The notes below the pieces were generated by a model. The model searched no databases. It saw nothing but the letters and a program-made list of their open reading frames with translations, and had not been told where the DNA came from. Shown in pieces: positions 7,240-14,115 of a stretch of DNA of 15,997 nt. Position 1 is the first letter of the stretch, and each line of letters begins with the position of its first letter. Origin of the DNA: an uncultured Clostridia bacterium (GTDB taxonomy: Bacteria > Bacillota > Clostridia > Oscillospirales > Ruminococcaceae); NCBI GenBank assembly GCA_938014915.1, contig CALLQQ010000067.1, positions 1 to 15,997 on the forward strand. The letters run 5' to 3'. A program made the translations under genes and the position numbers.

Positions 7240-8637
7240 TTATACAGGATGTACTTTATTCTCTATATCGGCGTGTTCGCCATCAATTCCGTACTTCTTA
7301 TTTCTGCGCCATTCAAAGAATTTCGTTGCTACTTGCCCGAATTGTGCATAGCTTAGAACGTCTTCTTCCTGCTCTATCCATTCAGCACATTCTTCACGCA
7401 GCTTATCTAGTTCAGGTTCTAATTTATCGGCTGGACGATAATCGATAACTTGCTCATCGCCGATAATTTTCTTTCTGAACTCTGGTTCGATAGGAACAGG
7501 CGTTCTGCCGTATTCCCCTCTTACTAAGCCCTTGAATTCCTTTGTTACGGTCTTATATCTTTCACCATTGATAATATTGAACACTGCCTGCGTTCCTACA
7601 ATTTGTGATGTAGGTGTTACTAGCGGTGGGTAGCCTGCATCTTTTCTAACTAATGGCACTTCTCTTAAAACATCTTCAAGCTGATCTTCCCTACCTGCCT
7701 GTTTCAATTGCGAAACAAGATTAGATAACATTCCTCCAGGTACTTGATATAGTAAGGTATTTGCATCTACACCGAGCATCTTAGGATCTAGCAAGCCGCT
7801 TGCAATATATCTTTCTTTTAGTCTTGCGAAATGTACTCTAACTTCGTCGAGTGCCTTTAGGTCGATTCCAGTATCGTATTCTGTGTCTTGAAGCGCTGCA
7901 ACCATGGATTCGGTCGCTGGGTGCGATGTTCCAAGTGCGAGCGGCGACATTGCAGTATCTATTACTGTTGCACCAGCTTCAATAGCTTTCAGGCAAGACA
8001 TTGATGCTAGTCCGGATGTGTAGTGAGTGTGGAATTGGATCGGGATTTTCACTTCATCACGAAGCGCCTTTACTAAGTCGTATGCAACATACGGCTTAAT
8101 AAGTCCCGCCATATCTTTAACACATATTGAGTCCGCACCCATATCTTCAAGCTGGCGAGCGAATTCAACGAATTTCTCTATACTGTGGACTGGGCTAACA
8201 GTATACGAAATAGCCGCTTGTAGATGTGCGCCCTCCTTTTTTGTTGCTTTTATTGCTGTTTCAAGATTCCTAATATCGTTGAGCGCATCGAAAATTCTGA
8301 GGATATCAATACCATTAGCTACTGACTTTTGTACAAAATATTCTACTACGTCATCAGCATAATGACGATAGCCCAGCATATTTTGCCCTCTGAATAACAT
8401 TTGCAATTTAGTATTAGGCATCTTTTTCTTAATTGCTCTTAATCTCTCCCATGGATCTTCGTTCAAGAAGCGCAGCCCTGCATCGAATGTTGCACCGCCC
8501 CATGCTTCCACCGAATGATATCCTACCTTATCCATAACTTCAAGGATTGGAAGCATTTCTTCTAGTGTCATGCGTGTTGCAATCATTGATTGGTGGGCAT
8601 CACGCAATACGGTTTCGGTTATTTTTACTTTTGCCAT
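7240..8637 (-). CDS. Oxaloacetate decarboxylase alpha / transcarboxylase 5S-type carboxyltransferase
   Basis: The 465-residue protein is a pyruvate/oxaloacetate carboxyltransferase with a TIM-barrel (HMGL-like) domain. Visible active-site residues include LRDAHQS (11-17, metal ligand Asp13), the biotin-dependent Lys in ICVKDMAG (Lys174) and metal ligands HTH (203-205). The C-terminal conserved carboxylase region runs from about 290, with GGMLSNL and the PPLVTPTSQIVGTQAV segment. It moves carboxyl between carboxy-biotin and pyruvate/oxaloacetate in the cytosol. No biotinyl domain is fused here. The carrier is the separate gene 15 nt upstream. The length fits the OadA or 5S core without biotin domain. 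The start ATG follows GAGGAGG. It is the last gene of a three-gene unit closed by a strong terminator. Annotation as pyruvate carboxylase subunit B is an alternative name for the same fold. Confidence 0.92.
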   Translation of the reverse strand: MAKVKITETVLRDAHQSMIATRMTLEEMLPILEVMDKVGYHSVEAWGGATFDAGLRFLNEDPWERLRAIKKKMPNTKLQMLFRGQNMLGYRHYADDVVEYFVQKSVANGIDILRIFDALNDIRNLETAIKATKKEGAHLQAAISYTVSPVHSIEKFVEFARQLEDMGADSICVKDMAGLIKPYVAYDLVKALRDEVKIPIQFHTHYTSGLASMSCLKAIEAGATVIDTAMSPLALGTSHPATESMVAALQDTEYDTGIDLKALDEVRVHFARLKERYIASGLLDPKMLGVDANTLLYQVPGGMLSNLVSQLKQAGREDQLEDVLREVPLVRKDAGYPPLVTPTSQIVGTQAVFNIINGERYKTVTKEFKGLVRGEYGRTPVPIEPEFRKKIIGDEQVIDYRPADKLEPELDKLREECAEWIEQEEDVLSYAQFGQVATKFFEWRRNKKYGIDGEHADIENKVHPV

Positions 8638-8652
8638 TTGTTTGCCTCCTCT

Positions 8653-9030
8653 TTAGTTTATGGATATTAGCAAATCATTTGCACTAACAGAATCGCCTTG
8701 TTTTACATTAATACTTGCAACAACTCCGTCACCGGGTGATACAATATCATTCTCCATTTTCATTGCTTCTAATATCACTAGAACTTGTCCATCTTTTACC
8801 GTGTCGCCGACTGCAACCTTAACGTCCATGATTGTTCCCGGCATAGGACTCTCTACCTTAATTGCACCTTCAGCAGATGGCGCTGGCGCCTCGGCCGGTG
8901 CTGGTGTTGGAGCAGCAGCTGGGGCCGCTTGCGGTGCAGGGGCGGCGGCAACTGGTGCCGATGCGGCATCTGCCTCCTCCACTACAACATCATATGCTTT
9001 TCCATTTACGGTTATATTATATCTTTTCAT
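8653..9030 (-). CDS. Biotin carboxyl carrier protein (1.3S/BCCP-like)
   Basis: The 125-residue protein has a short N-terminal strand region (MKRYNITVNGKAYDVVVEE). An Ala/Pro-rich flexible linker occupies about residues 22-54, and a biotinyl domain covers about 56-125. The biotinylation motif EAMKMEN gives Lys91 as the modified residue. ESPMPGTI (60-67) is the usual start of the domain. It carries carboxy-biotin between the two carboxyltransferases encoded on either side. The size and linker match the 1.3S subunit of transcarboxylase and similar carriers of decarboxylase systems. The ribosome binding site is GAGGAGG, seven bases from the ATG. A biotin ligase must act on it, but none is in the window. 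Confidence 0.95.
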   Translation of the reverse strand: MKRYNITVNGKAYDVVVEEADAASAPVAAAPAPQAAPAAAPTPAPAEAPAPSAEGAIKVESPMPGTIMDVKVAVGDTVKDGQVLVILEAMKMENDIVSPGDGVVASINVKQGDSVSANDLLISIN

Positions 9031-9060
9031 TGAATATCCTCCTCAATTTTAACTTTTATT

Positions 9061-10458
9061 TTAGAATGGGAAATTACTATGTTTCTTCGGCATTTTTGAT
9101 ACACGTTTGCTTGCCATAATTTCTACCGCACTAATGAGTGCGTCCCTTGTTTGCTCTGGTGAAATAATATCATCTATATATCCCTTTGCGGCAACTTCAA
9201 AAGGTGTCGCAATTGTTGATTCGTATTCCTTGACAAGTTCCTCACGCTTCTTAGATACATCTTTAGCACCTGATAGCTTATCATGCCATAGGAATTCTAC
9301 CGCCGCAACGGGCTCCATAGCAGAAATTACTGAATTTTCCCAAGCGTAGGTAATATCAGCACCTGCATTAGTTCCTGCTAATGCTATGTATGCCGATCCG
9401 TATGCCTTACCTGTTATAACGCTAATTTTCGTCGTTGTCGCCTCAGCATATGCATGGGCAAGTTTCGCCGAATCACGGATCGAGCCAGCTAATTCGCCAT
9501 TCCCTGGGTCGAATCCTTCAGTATCTACTAATGTTATTACAGGTATCGAATAAGCATCGCATATTGATACGAATCTTGCTATCTTTGATGAATCGCATTG
9601 AGTGAGTTTTCCATCTGCTTTATTTGTAGCTACGAATGCTACCGTGCTGCCTGCCAATGTCGCAAGAGCAGTATAGGCATTACTGCCGAATCCGCCGCTA
9701 ACTTCAATAACACTGCCTGCATCGGCAATTGCCATCACATTGATGTTAGCATCGTTGCCGAATGTCGCAGGTGAATTTTCTTCAAATTCAAACTGCGGTA
9801 TTGGCGATAGGTTATTCGCCGGCAATATAGCAACGAGCTTTTGCGCTAGGGTGATAGCTTCATCATCATTATCACATACGAAATTTGCAACACCGGATTT
9901 CATTGCATTTTCGGCTGTTCCTGCGCCCTCTTCTTCCGATAGATAGGGCGGTGTCATGAATAGCTTAGCATCCTCCGTCATGATAACAAAATCCGACATG
10001 CAAGCTATCATAGCTGAACTACCGGCGCAAGTGCCAGCAATTATTGAAATTTGCGGTATTACTCCCGATGCATTACTTGTCCACATGGCAATATCGCCGT
10101 ATGCCGCAAGTGCATCAGCGCCTTCATCTATATTCGCCCCGTTAGAATCGTAAATCCCTATAATCGGTGCTCCTGTTTTTGTCGCAAGATCATATACTTT
10201 CTTAATCTTTGCGGCGTGCATTCTTCCTACTGCACCGCCTTTAACGGAAATATCTTGAGAGAATGCAAATACGGGGAATCCCTGTATATATCCGAATCCT
10301 GCAATAACTCCCGTCTGTGAACACGATGCCTTTGCATATGCATCTAGCTCAGTGAAACTATCTTCGTCAAATAGTTGGGTAAGTCTTTTCCTTGCATCGG
10401 TGGGTGCCTTTGCTTTTAGCATTGCCTCTGCAAGAGTCTGCTCCTTAGCACAGCTCAT
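9061..10458 (-). CDS. Acyl-CoA-type carboxyltransferase (12S / MmdA-like, divergent)
   Basis: The 465-residue protein belongs to the crotonase-like carboxyltransferase family, which moves carboxyl between carboxy-biotin and an acyl-CoA. The first half carries ARKRLTQLFDEDSFTELDAY (22-41), GIYDSNGANIDEG (101-113) and GTCAGSSAM (142-150). The second half carries DTEGFDPGNGELAGSIRD (312-329) and GKAYGSAYIALAG (350-362). The C-terminal KKHSNFPF resembles the PKKHGNIPL ending of MmdA and 12S proteins. It is shorter than typical members (about 510) and departs from the usual DSGGARIQEG motif. The acyl-CoA substrate (methylmalonyl-CoA, malonyl-CoA or other) therefore cannot be named. GGAGG lies seven bases from the ATG. 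It is the first gene of the transcarboxylase unit. Confidence 0.88.
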   Translation of the reverse strand: MSCAKEQTLAEAMLKAKAPTDARKRLTQLFDEDSFTELDAYAKASCSQTGVIAGFGYIQGFPVFAFSQDISVKGGAVGRMHAAKIKKVYDLATKTGAPIIGIYDSNGANIDEGADALAAYGDIAMWTSNASGVIPQISIIAGTCAGSSAMIACMSDFVIMTEDAKLFMTPPYLSEEEGAGTAENAMKSGVANFVCDNDDEAITLAQKLVAILPANNLSPIPQFEFEENSPATFGNDANINVMAIADAGSVIEVSGGFGSNAYTALATLAGSTVAFVATNKADGKLTQCDSSKIARFVSICDAYSIPVITLVDTEGFDPGNGELAGSIRDSAKLAHAYAEATTTKISVITGKAYGSAYIALAGTNAGADITYAWENSVISAMEPVAAVEFLWHDKLSGAKDVSKKREELVKEYESTIATPFEVAAKGYIDDIISPEQTRDALISAVEIMASKRVSKMPKKHSNFPF

Positions 10459-10491
10459 TTTTGTTCCTCCAGTTCATTTATTCTATTGAAA

Positions 10492-10536
10492 CCCCGAATC
10501 CGTGTGAAATCTCGATAATTCTCACACATTATGGGG
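10492..10536 (-). promoter_or_regulatory. Inverted repeat in the leader of the transcarboxylase operon
   Basis: GTGTGA (10502-10507) and TCACAC (10522-10527) form a six-bp inverted repeat around 14 bases. They are flanked by CCCC (10492-10495) and GGGG (10533-10536), which can extend the pairing across an internal loop. It lies between the candidate promoter and the start codon. It could be a repressor operator or an RNA structure; I do not recognise the motif. Confidence 0.35.
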
Positions 10537-10583
10537 AAACTTTTGTTGTATAATGAGGTATTTTAAAAAAACCATTACTTTTA

Positions 10584-10612
10584 AGTATACACTTTTGTTA
10601 ATAAAATAACAA
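10584..10612 (-). promoter_or_regulatory. Candidate sigma-A promoter of the transcarboxylase operon
   Basis: On the minus strand TTGTTA (10607-10612) and TATACT (10584-10589) have a 17-bp spacer. The -35 box matches consensus at four of six positions and the -10 box at five. It begins five bases after the stop codon of the upstream small gene. It implies a leader of about 120 nt. Confidence 0.5.
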
Positions 10613-10616
10613 GTGA

Positions 10617-10985
10617 TTATTTATCAACTTTGCAACTTTTACACTTACTTAAAAACTTCGCTATGCTTTCAATGTCTTTTTCATCATCTTTCACAAAACA
10701 TAGTTTTTTAAGGTTCTCCACATCTTTTAAATGGAATTGTGCCCTGTCGATATTACGTATCATAGCAGAACTGAGTGCCGCACGTATAATACCATCGTAT
10801 ATATAAATATCATCGCCACATTCCACTTCTACAATGTGGAGGGTGTTATAGTCAAAATAAGAGATTAAATGACCGATTTCTTCGCCGTCCTCGGCTATAA
10901 ATATATTAGCATCTTCAATTGGAATTTCAAATTCCTGAAGCTTATCGGCATATGCAATTCCCTTAACAGGCTTTATTTCAAGCAT
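10617..10985 (-). CDS. Small GNAT-like protein of unknown function
   Basis: This 122-residue protein is not a named family to me. The middle shows the layout of a small GNAT acetyltransferase: IFIAEDGEEIGHLISYF (28-44), a strand LHIVEVEC (49-56), a helix YDGIIRAALSSAMIRNIDRA (63-82) and the terminal NLKKLCF (91-97). The RxxGxG-type acetyl-CoA loop is not evident, so catalytic activity is doubtful. The C-terminus ends in CKSC (115-118), a possible metal- or redox-active Cys pair. The start ATG follows AGGA at a rather long spacing (11 bases). It lies 31 nt after rluB and probably ends that transcript. A weak AT-rich hairpin (CACTT..GTTA with TAACAAAAGTG) follows but overlaps the next promoter. 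Confidence 0.7.
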   Translation of the reverse strand: MLEIKPVKGIAYADKLQEFEIPIEDANIFIAEDGEEIGHLISYFDYNTLHIVEVECGDDIYIYDGIIRAALSSAMIRNIDRAQFHLKDVENLKKLCFVKDDEKDIESIAKFLSKCKSCKVDK

Positions 10986-11016
10986 TCACATACACTTCCT
11001 ATCTTAGTGGTTGTCG

Positions 11017-11751
11017 TTATTTATCCTTTGTAATTGCATTGCGTATTGCACGCAGCTCCTCTTTAGTTAATTCACGGTAAGTACCCGGCTTTAACATACC
11101 TAACTTCAGTGGTCCGATATTTGTTCGCTTTAGACGGGCGACTTCCATCCCCGCCGCAACGCACATTCTTCTTACTTGGCGGTTGCGCCCCTCATTAATA
11201 ACTATTTGCAATACTGTGCGGTTAGCCGATTCGCTAAGTACATTAACAAGTAACGGTGCTGTTTCCCTGCCATCAATCACTACACCGGTCGATAGCTTTA
11301 CAAGTTGCTCTTCCGTAACATTCGCAGGAATGGTTACCCTATATGTTTTTGATACTTTTCGGCTTGGGTGCATTATATCATTTGCGAATTTGCCATCATT
11401 CGTAAATAGCAATAGCCCCTCAGAATTCCGATCAAGTCTGCCGATAGGATATACTCTTTCGTCAAGTCCTTCTAGCAAATCGACCACTGTTCTTCTATCA
11501 AATTCATCGGACATTGTTGTTACATATCCTCTTGGCTTATTCATCATTATATAGTAAAGTTGTTGCTTTTTATCTACTTGCACTCGTCTTCCCGATATTG
11601 CAATAATATCGTTTCTAGGGTCCGCCTTGTCGCCAATTTTAGCAGGATGCCCATTGACGGTAACTTTCCCTCTTTTAATATATTCTTCAGCCTTTCTCCG
11701 TGAACATATTCCACTCTGGCTGATTATCTTTTGCAGTCTAACTTTCTCCAT
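11017..11751 (-). CDS. rluB: 23S rRNA pseudouridine synthase (RsuA/RluB family)
   Basis: The 244-residue protein has an N-terminal S4 RNA-binding domain (about 3-60, with RLQKIISQSGICSRRKAEEY) and an RsuA/RluB-type synthase domain. The catalytic motif GRLDRNSEGLLL places the nucleophile at Asp107. RNRQVRRM and the IGPLKLG segment near the end are also characteristic. RluB-type enzymes convert a uridine of 23S rRNA (2605 in E. coli numbering) to pseudouridine. The RluB versus RsuA/RluE choice rests on the neighbourhood: rluB lies downstream of scpAB and a D,D-carboxypeptidase gene in B. subtilis too. The ATG follows AGGGG. It is 25 nt downstream of the carboxypeptidase gene, in an apparent operon. 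Confidence 0.9.
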   Translation of the reverse strand: MEKVRLQKIISQSGICSRRKAEEYIKRGKVTVNGHPAKIGDKADPRNDIIAISGRRVQVDKKQQLYYIMMNKPRGYVTTMSDEFDRRTVVDLLEGLDERVYPIGRLDRNSEGLLLFTNDGKFANDIMHPSRKVSKTYRVTIPANVTEEQLVKLSTGVVIDGRETAPLLVNVLSESANRTVLQIVINEGRNRQVRRMCVAAGMEVARLKRTNIGPLKLGMLKPGTYRELTKEELRAIRNAITKDK

Positions 11752-11776
11752 CTAATACCCCTATTTCTCGATTTAA

Positions 11777-12907
11777 TCATATCAATTTTTTGAAAAATTT
11801 CTTCACTCTATCAAAAAAGCTTTCCTTTTGTTCGACAATATATGCATCAATATCGCTCGATGCTACAATGCTAATCGAATCAACTTCTTCCCCGTTCAGC
11901 TTGAATACAATTTCGCCGACTATATCGCCAGCCTTAACGGGCGCATACACGAATTGCTCACGGATTATTTCCATCTCAATTTTGCCCCGTTGCTTGCTTG
12001 TCACCGGTGCCGAAGGCTCCCTATGAGGTAATACCCCGACAGTTTTTGAATATCCGCCTACAACATCTACGGAAAGCTTGGAATAGTCAATTTCTATCTC
12101 CTCCCGCTTTACAATAGAAAATCCGTAATCAAGCAATTTCTGATGGTCTGCCCAATCGTTCGGCGCTCTTAATGTGACACATATTAATGTAATTCCATCA
12201 CGTGTTGCTGATGAAACAAGTGTACGGCCAGCTTTATCCGTGAATCCAGTTTTGACACCGTTAGCGCCGTCATATGCCTTTAACATTCTATTTGAATTCT
12301 TCATCCACCTATCCTGTGGCGGATTCCCAAATTTGACTTTTGCAGTTTTAGAAGAACAAATCTCCGCAAAATCGGGATTCTTCAATGCGACACGTGTTAG
12401 CATTGCCATATCATATGCAGTAGTATAATGCCCATCGGCATCAAGTCCCGATGGCGTGACGAAATTGCTATTCTTCATGCCTATCTGCTCGGCTCTTTGA
12501 TTCATCATTTTTATAAATCCGTCAATATCGCCACCGACTGCTACCGCAGCCGCATTTGCGGCATCATTGCCGGATGGCAACAACATGCCATAGCATAATG
12601 CCCTTTTTGTGACGACATCGCCCTCCGTCAATCCCATTGACGTGCCTTCAACCTTAATTGCATTAGAGTCGACCTCAAACTCGGAATCTAAGTCGCCCGA
12701 TTCTATTGTGATTAACGTCGACATTATCTTTGTAATGCTTGCCATCGCACGTTTTTCATGGGCTGACTTTTCAAATAGGACTTCGCCCGTTTGCATTTCT
12801 ATTAGAATTGATGAACTCGCTGAAACGTGGATATCTCCTTGCGCATTCGCTATTGGCGCTGAGCTAAAAGCGATTAAAAAGGCTATTAAAACCGATAATT
12901 TCTTCAT
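11777..12907 (-). CDS. Serine-type D-Ala-D-Ala carboxypeptidase (DacF/DacB-like)
   Basis: The 376-residue protein has a signal peptide (MKKLSVLIAFLIAF...ANA, likely cleaved before Gln23). The peptidase S11 domain has SITK (Ser57-Lys60), SGN (112-114) and KTG (219-221), all intact. A C-terminal beta domain (about 270-360) is followed by an amphipathic tail FFDRVKKFFKKLI, which usually holds these enzymes on the membrane. It trims the terminal D-Ala from peptidoglycan stem peptides outside the cell. I place the start at 12907 because six G residues lie six bases upstream. An ATG two codons earlier is directly against them. The cluster with gerW and scpAB points to a sporulation-linked paralogue, but DacB and DacF cannot be separated here. 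The stop is TGA. Confidence 0.93.
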   Translation of the reverse strand: MKKLSVLIAFLIAFSSAPIANAQGDIHVSASSSILIEMQTGEVLFEKSAHEKRAMASITKIMSTLITIESGDLDSEFEVDSNAIKVEGTSMGLTEGDVVTKRALCYGMLLPSGNDAANAAAVAVGGDIDGFIKMMNQRAEQIGMKNSNFVTPSGLDADGHYTTAYDMAMLTRVALKNPDFAEICSSKTAKVKFGNPPQDRWMKNSNRMLKAYDGANGVKTGFTDKAGRTLVSSATRDGITLICVTLRAPNDWADHQKLLDYGFSIVKREEIEIDYSKLSVDVVGGYSKTVGVLPHREPSAPVTSKQRGKIEMEIIREQFVYAPVKAGDIVGEIVFKLNGEEVDSISIVASSDIDAYIVEQKESFFDRVKKFFKKLI

Positions 12908-12947
12908 ATGCATCCCCCCGATAGAATATTATGCAGGGGACTCGGCT

Positions 12948-12956
12948 AATATATCA
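12948..12956 (-). promoter_or_regulatory. Possible extended -10 promoter for the carboxypeptidase gene
   Basis: On the minus strand TGATATATT provides a TG-extended -10 box with five of six consensus positions. No good -35 box is seen 17 bp upstream. It lies in the 74-nt gap after gerW, which has no clear terminator, so co-transcription from upstream is equally possible. Confidence 0.3.
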
Positions 12957-12981
12957 GAATGTGCCTATATTTAATAGTTGA

Positions 12982-13374
12982 TTATGCTTTTTTAGTTCCT
13001 TCATTCTTATCTTTTTTCCCGAAAATATCGGTTAATTTATCTATTACTTCAGGAACAAGATTAATAACGCCATTCGCCGTATTGGAGTTGACCGTCATTT
13101 GCATTAGCTTAACATCACCATCGGACACTACTAGAAATGCTAGAGGCTGGATAGACACGCCCGCACCACTGCCACCACCGAATAAATTCTTCGGTGTTTT
13201 TGTTGGTAGATCCGATCCTCCCGATGCAAATCCAAACGATACCTTAGATATTGGTATTATGATTGTACCATCGGGCAGATTAATCGGGTCGCCTATTATC
13301 GTGTCAACATCGACCATGCTGCGAATATTCTTCATTGTAGTATCCATTAGTCCCTTAATTGGATGCTCGTTCAT
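12982..13374 (-). CDS. gerW: GerW (YtfJ) family sporulation protein
   Basis: The 130-residue protein matches the GerW/YtfJ family throughout. It shows HPIKGLMDTTM (4-14), VDVDTIIGDP (21-30), PDGTIIIPISKVSFGFASGG (34-53), the Gly-rich FGGGSGAGVSIQPLAFLVV (65-83) and VPEVIDKL (108-115). In Bacillus, GerW is a spore protein needed for normal germination (lytic enzyme SleB activity); its biochemical role is not defined. I set the start at the ATG at 13374, which gives the usual M-x-HPI beginning and has AGGTG six bases upstream. A GTG three codons earlier overlaps the DUF2953 stop codon. The neighbouring DUF2953 gene matches B. subtilis ytfI, which is also next to ytfJ. Confidence 0.93.
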   Translation of the reverse strand: MNEHPIKGLMDTTMKNIRSMVDVDTIIGDPINLPDGTIIIPISKVSFGFASGGSDLPTKTPKNLFGGGSGAGVSIQPLAFLVVSDGDVKLMQMTVNSNTANGVINLVPEVIDKLTDIFGKKDKNEGTKKA

Positions 13375-13379
13375 ATTAA

Positions 13380-14093
13380 TCACCTGTCCTTATTTTTCAT
13401 CTTAATAGTATTAACTAAAATCTTAAATATAATACTGATAGCCGCTATTAGGAATGTCCCTAATCTTAGCTTGATCAACATCTTTGCGTTATATGTGCTT
13501 TCTTTCGCATCAAAATCAGCTGTAATGTCTACATCTTTAATGTAAAGCGTCATTAAACTTTGGATTAGTCCTATTAGATAGCCGACAATGCCACTAATTC
13601 TGCCGTAGGATAGAGCCGTTTCAAATGCATCTTCACCGCCGATGATGAAGTCAAGCTCAAGATCGCTAATTCGTATGCCCTTGACTATTCGCTTCATCGG
13701 TCTAGACAATCCCTCAAGCATTTCTACCGCAAAATCGTAAATTTCCTTAGGATTATATGAGAGTTTTTTCTTCTCTTTTTTTGTGCGCTTCTTTGCTTTT
13801 TTTATCTTCTTTTTATCCGTATCGTTTAATTTCACATCGTCCTTATTTAAACTTGAATCTTTAGGTTCCGATTTCTTTTTTTTTGATAAACGGAAAAACT
13901 TCTTTATCTTGCTCGGTTTCTTCTCTTTTTTCTTTTTTTCCTTTTGTGGATGAAGTTTTATTCGTAGGAATCCATAGCGAAAGGATAGGGTTAGTTCACC
14001 ATCAATATAGGAAATAGCAAGCGTGAGTGATAACATGAAAATTATCGAAAATATTATTAAAACTCCAAGCAGAATCCATGCCCATGTCTGCAT
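13380..14093 (-). CDS. DUF2953 membrane protein (YtfI-like)
   Basis: The 237-residue protein starts with a membrane helix (about 4-28) and the strand pair ISYIDGELTLSFRYGFLRIKL. A very lysine-rich stretch follows (about 50-113). The C-terminal half holds RIVKGIRISDLELDFIIGG and GYLIGLIQSL, the core of DUF2953, and ends with a hydrophobic segment (KLRLGTFLIAAISIIFKILV). The function is unknown. The family is linked to gerW by adjacency in sporulating Bacillota. I chose the ATG at 14093, with GAGGTGG nine bases upstream, over a TTG two codons earlier. The lysine-rich part is encoded by long A-rich runs including nine consecutive A residues (T at 13876-13884). The TGA stop lies five bases before the gerW start. 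Confidence 0.87.
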   Translation of the reverse strand: MQTWAWILLGVLIIFSIIFMLSLTLAISYIDGELTLSFRYGFLRIKLHPQKEKKKKEKKPSKIKKFFRLSKKKKSEPKDSSLNKDDVKLNDTDKKKIKKAKKRTKKEKKKLSYNPKEIYDFAVEMLEGLSRPMKRIVKGIRISDLELDFIIGGEDAFETALSYGRISGIVGYLIGLIQSLMTLYIKDVDITADFDAKESTYNAKMLIKLRLGTFLIAAISIIFKILVNTIKMKNKDR

Positions 14094-14115
14094 TAACAAT
14101 CACCACCTCAATTTG

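Noticed and set aside
8660..9052. Long plus-strand Ala/Gly/Thr-rich open frame opposite the biotin carrier gene
   Set aside because: It is the mirror of the Ala/Pro linker and biotinyl domain. It has no ribosome binding site and no protein-like pattern.
10541..10556. TATAAT on the plus strand in the transcarboxylase leader as a divergent promoter
   Set aside because: No suitable -35 box lies 16-18 bp upstream and no plus-strand gene follows.
10561..10616. Intrinsic terminator after the small GNAT-like gene
   Set aside because: The hairpin is AT-only with a bulge, and the U7 run is separated from it by more than 20 bases, so it was not listed as a feature.
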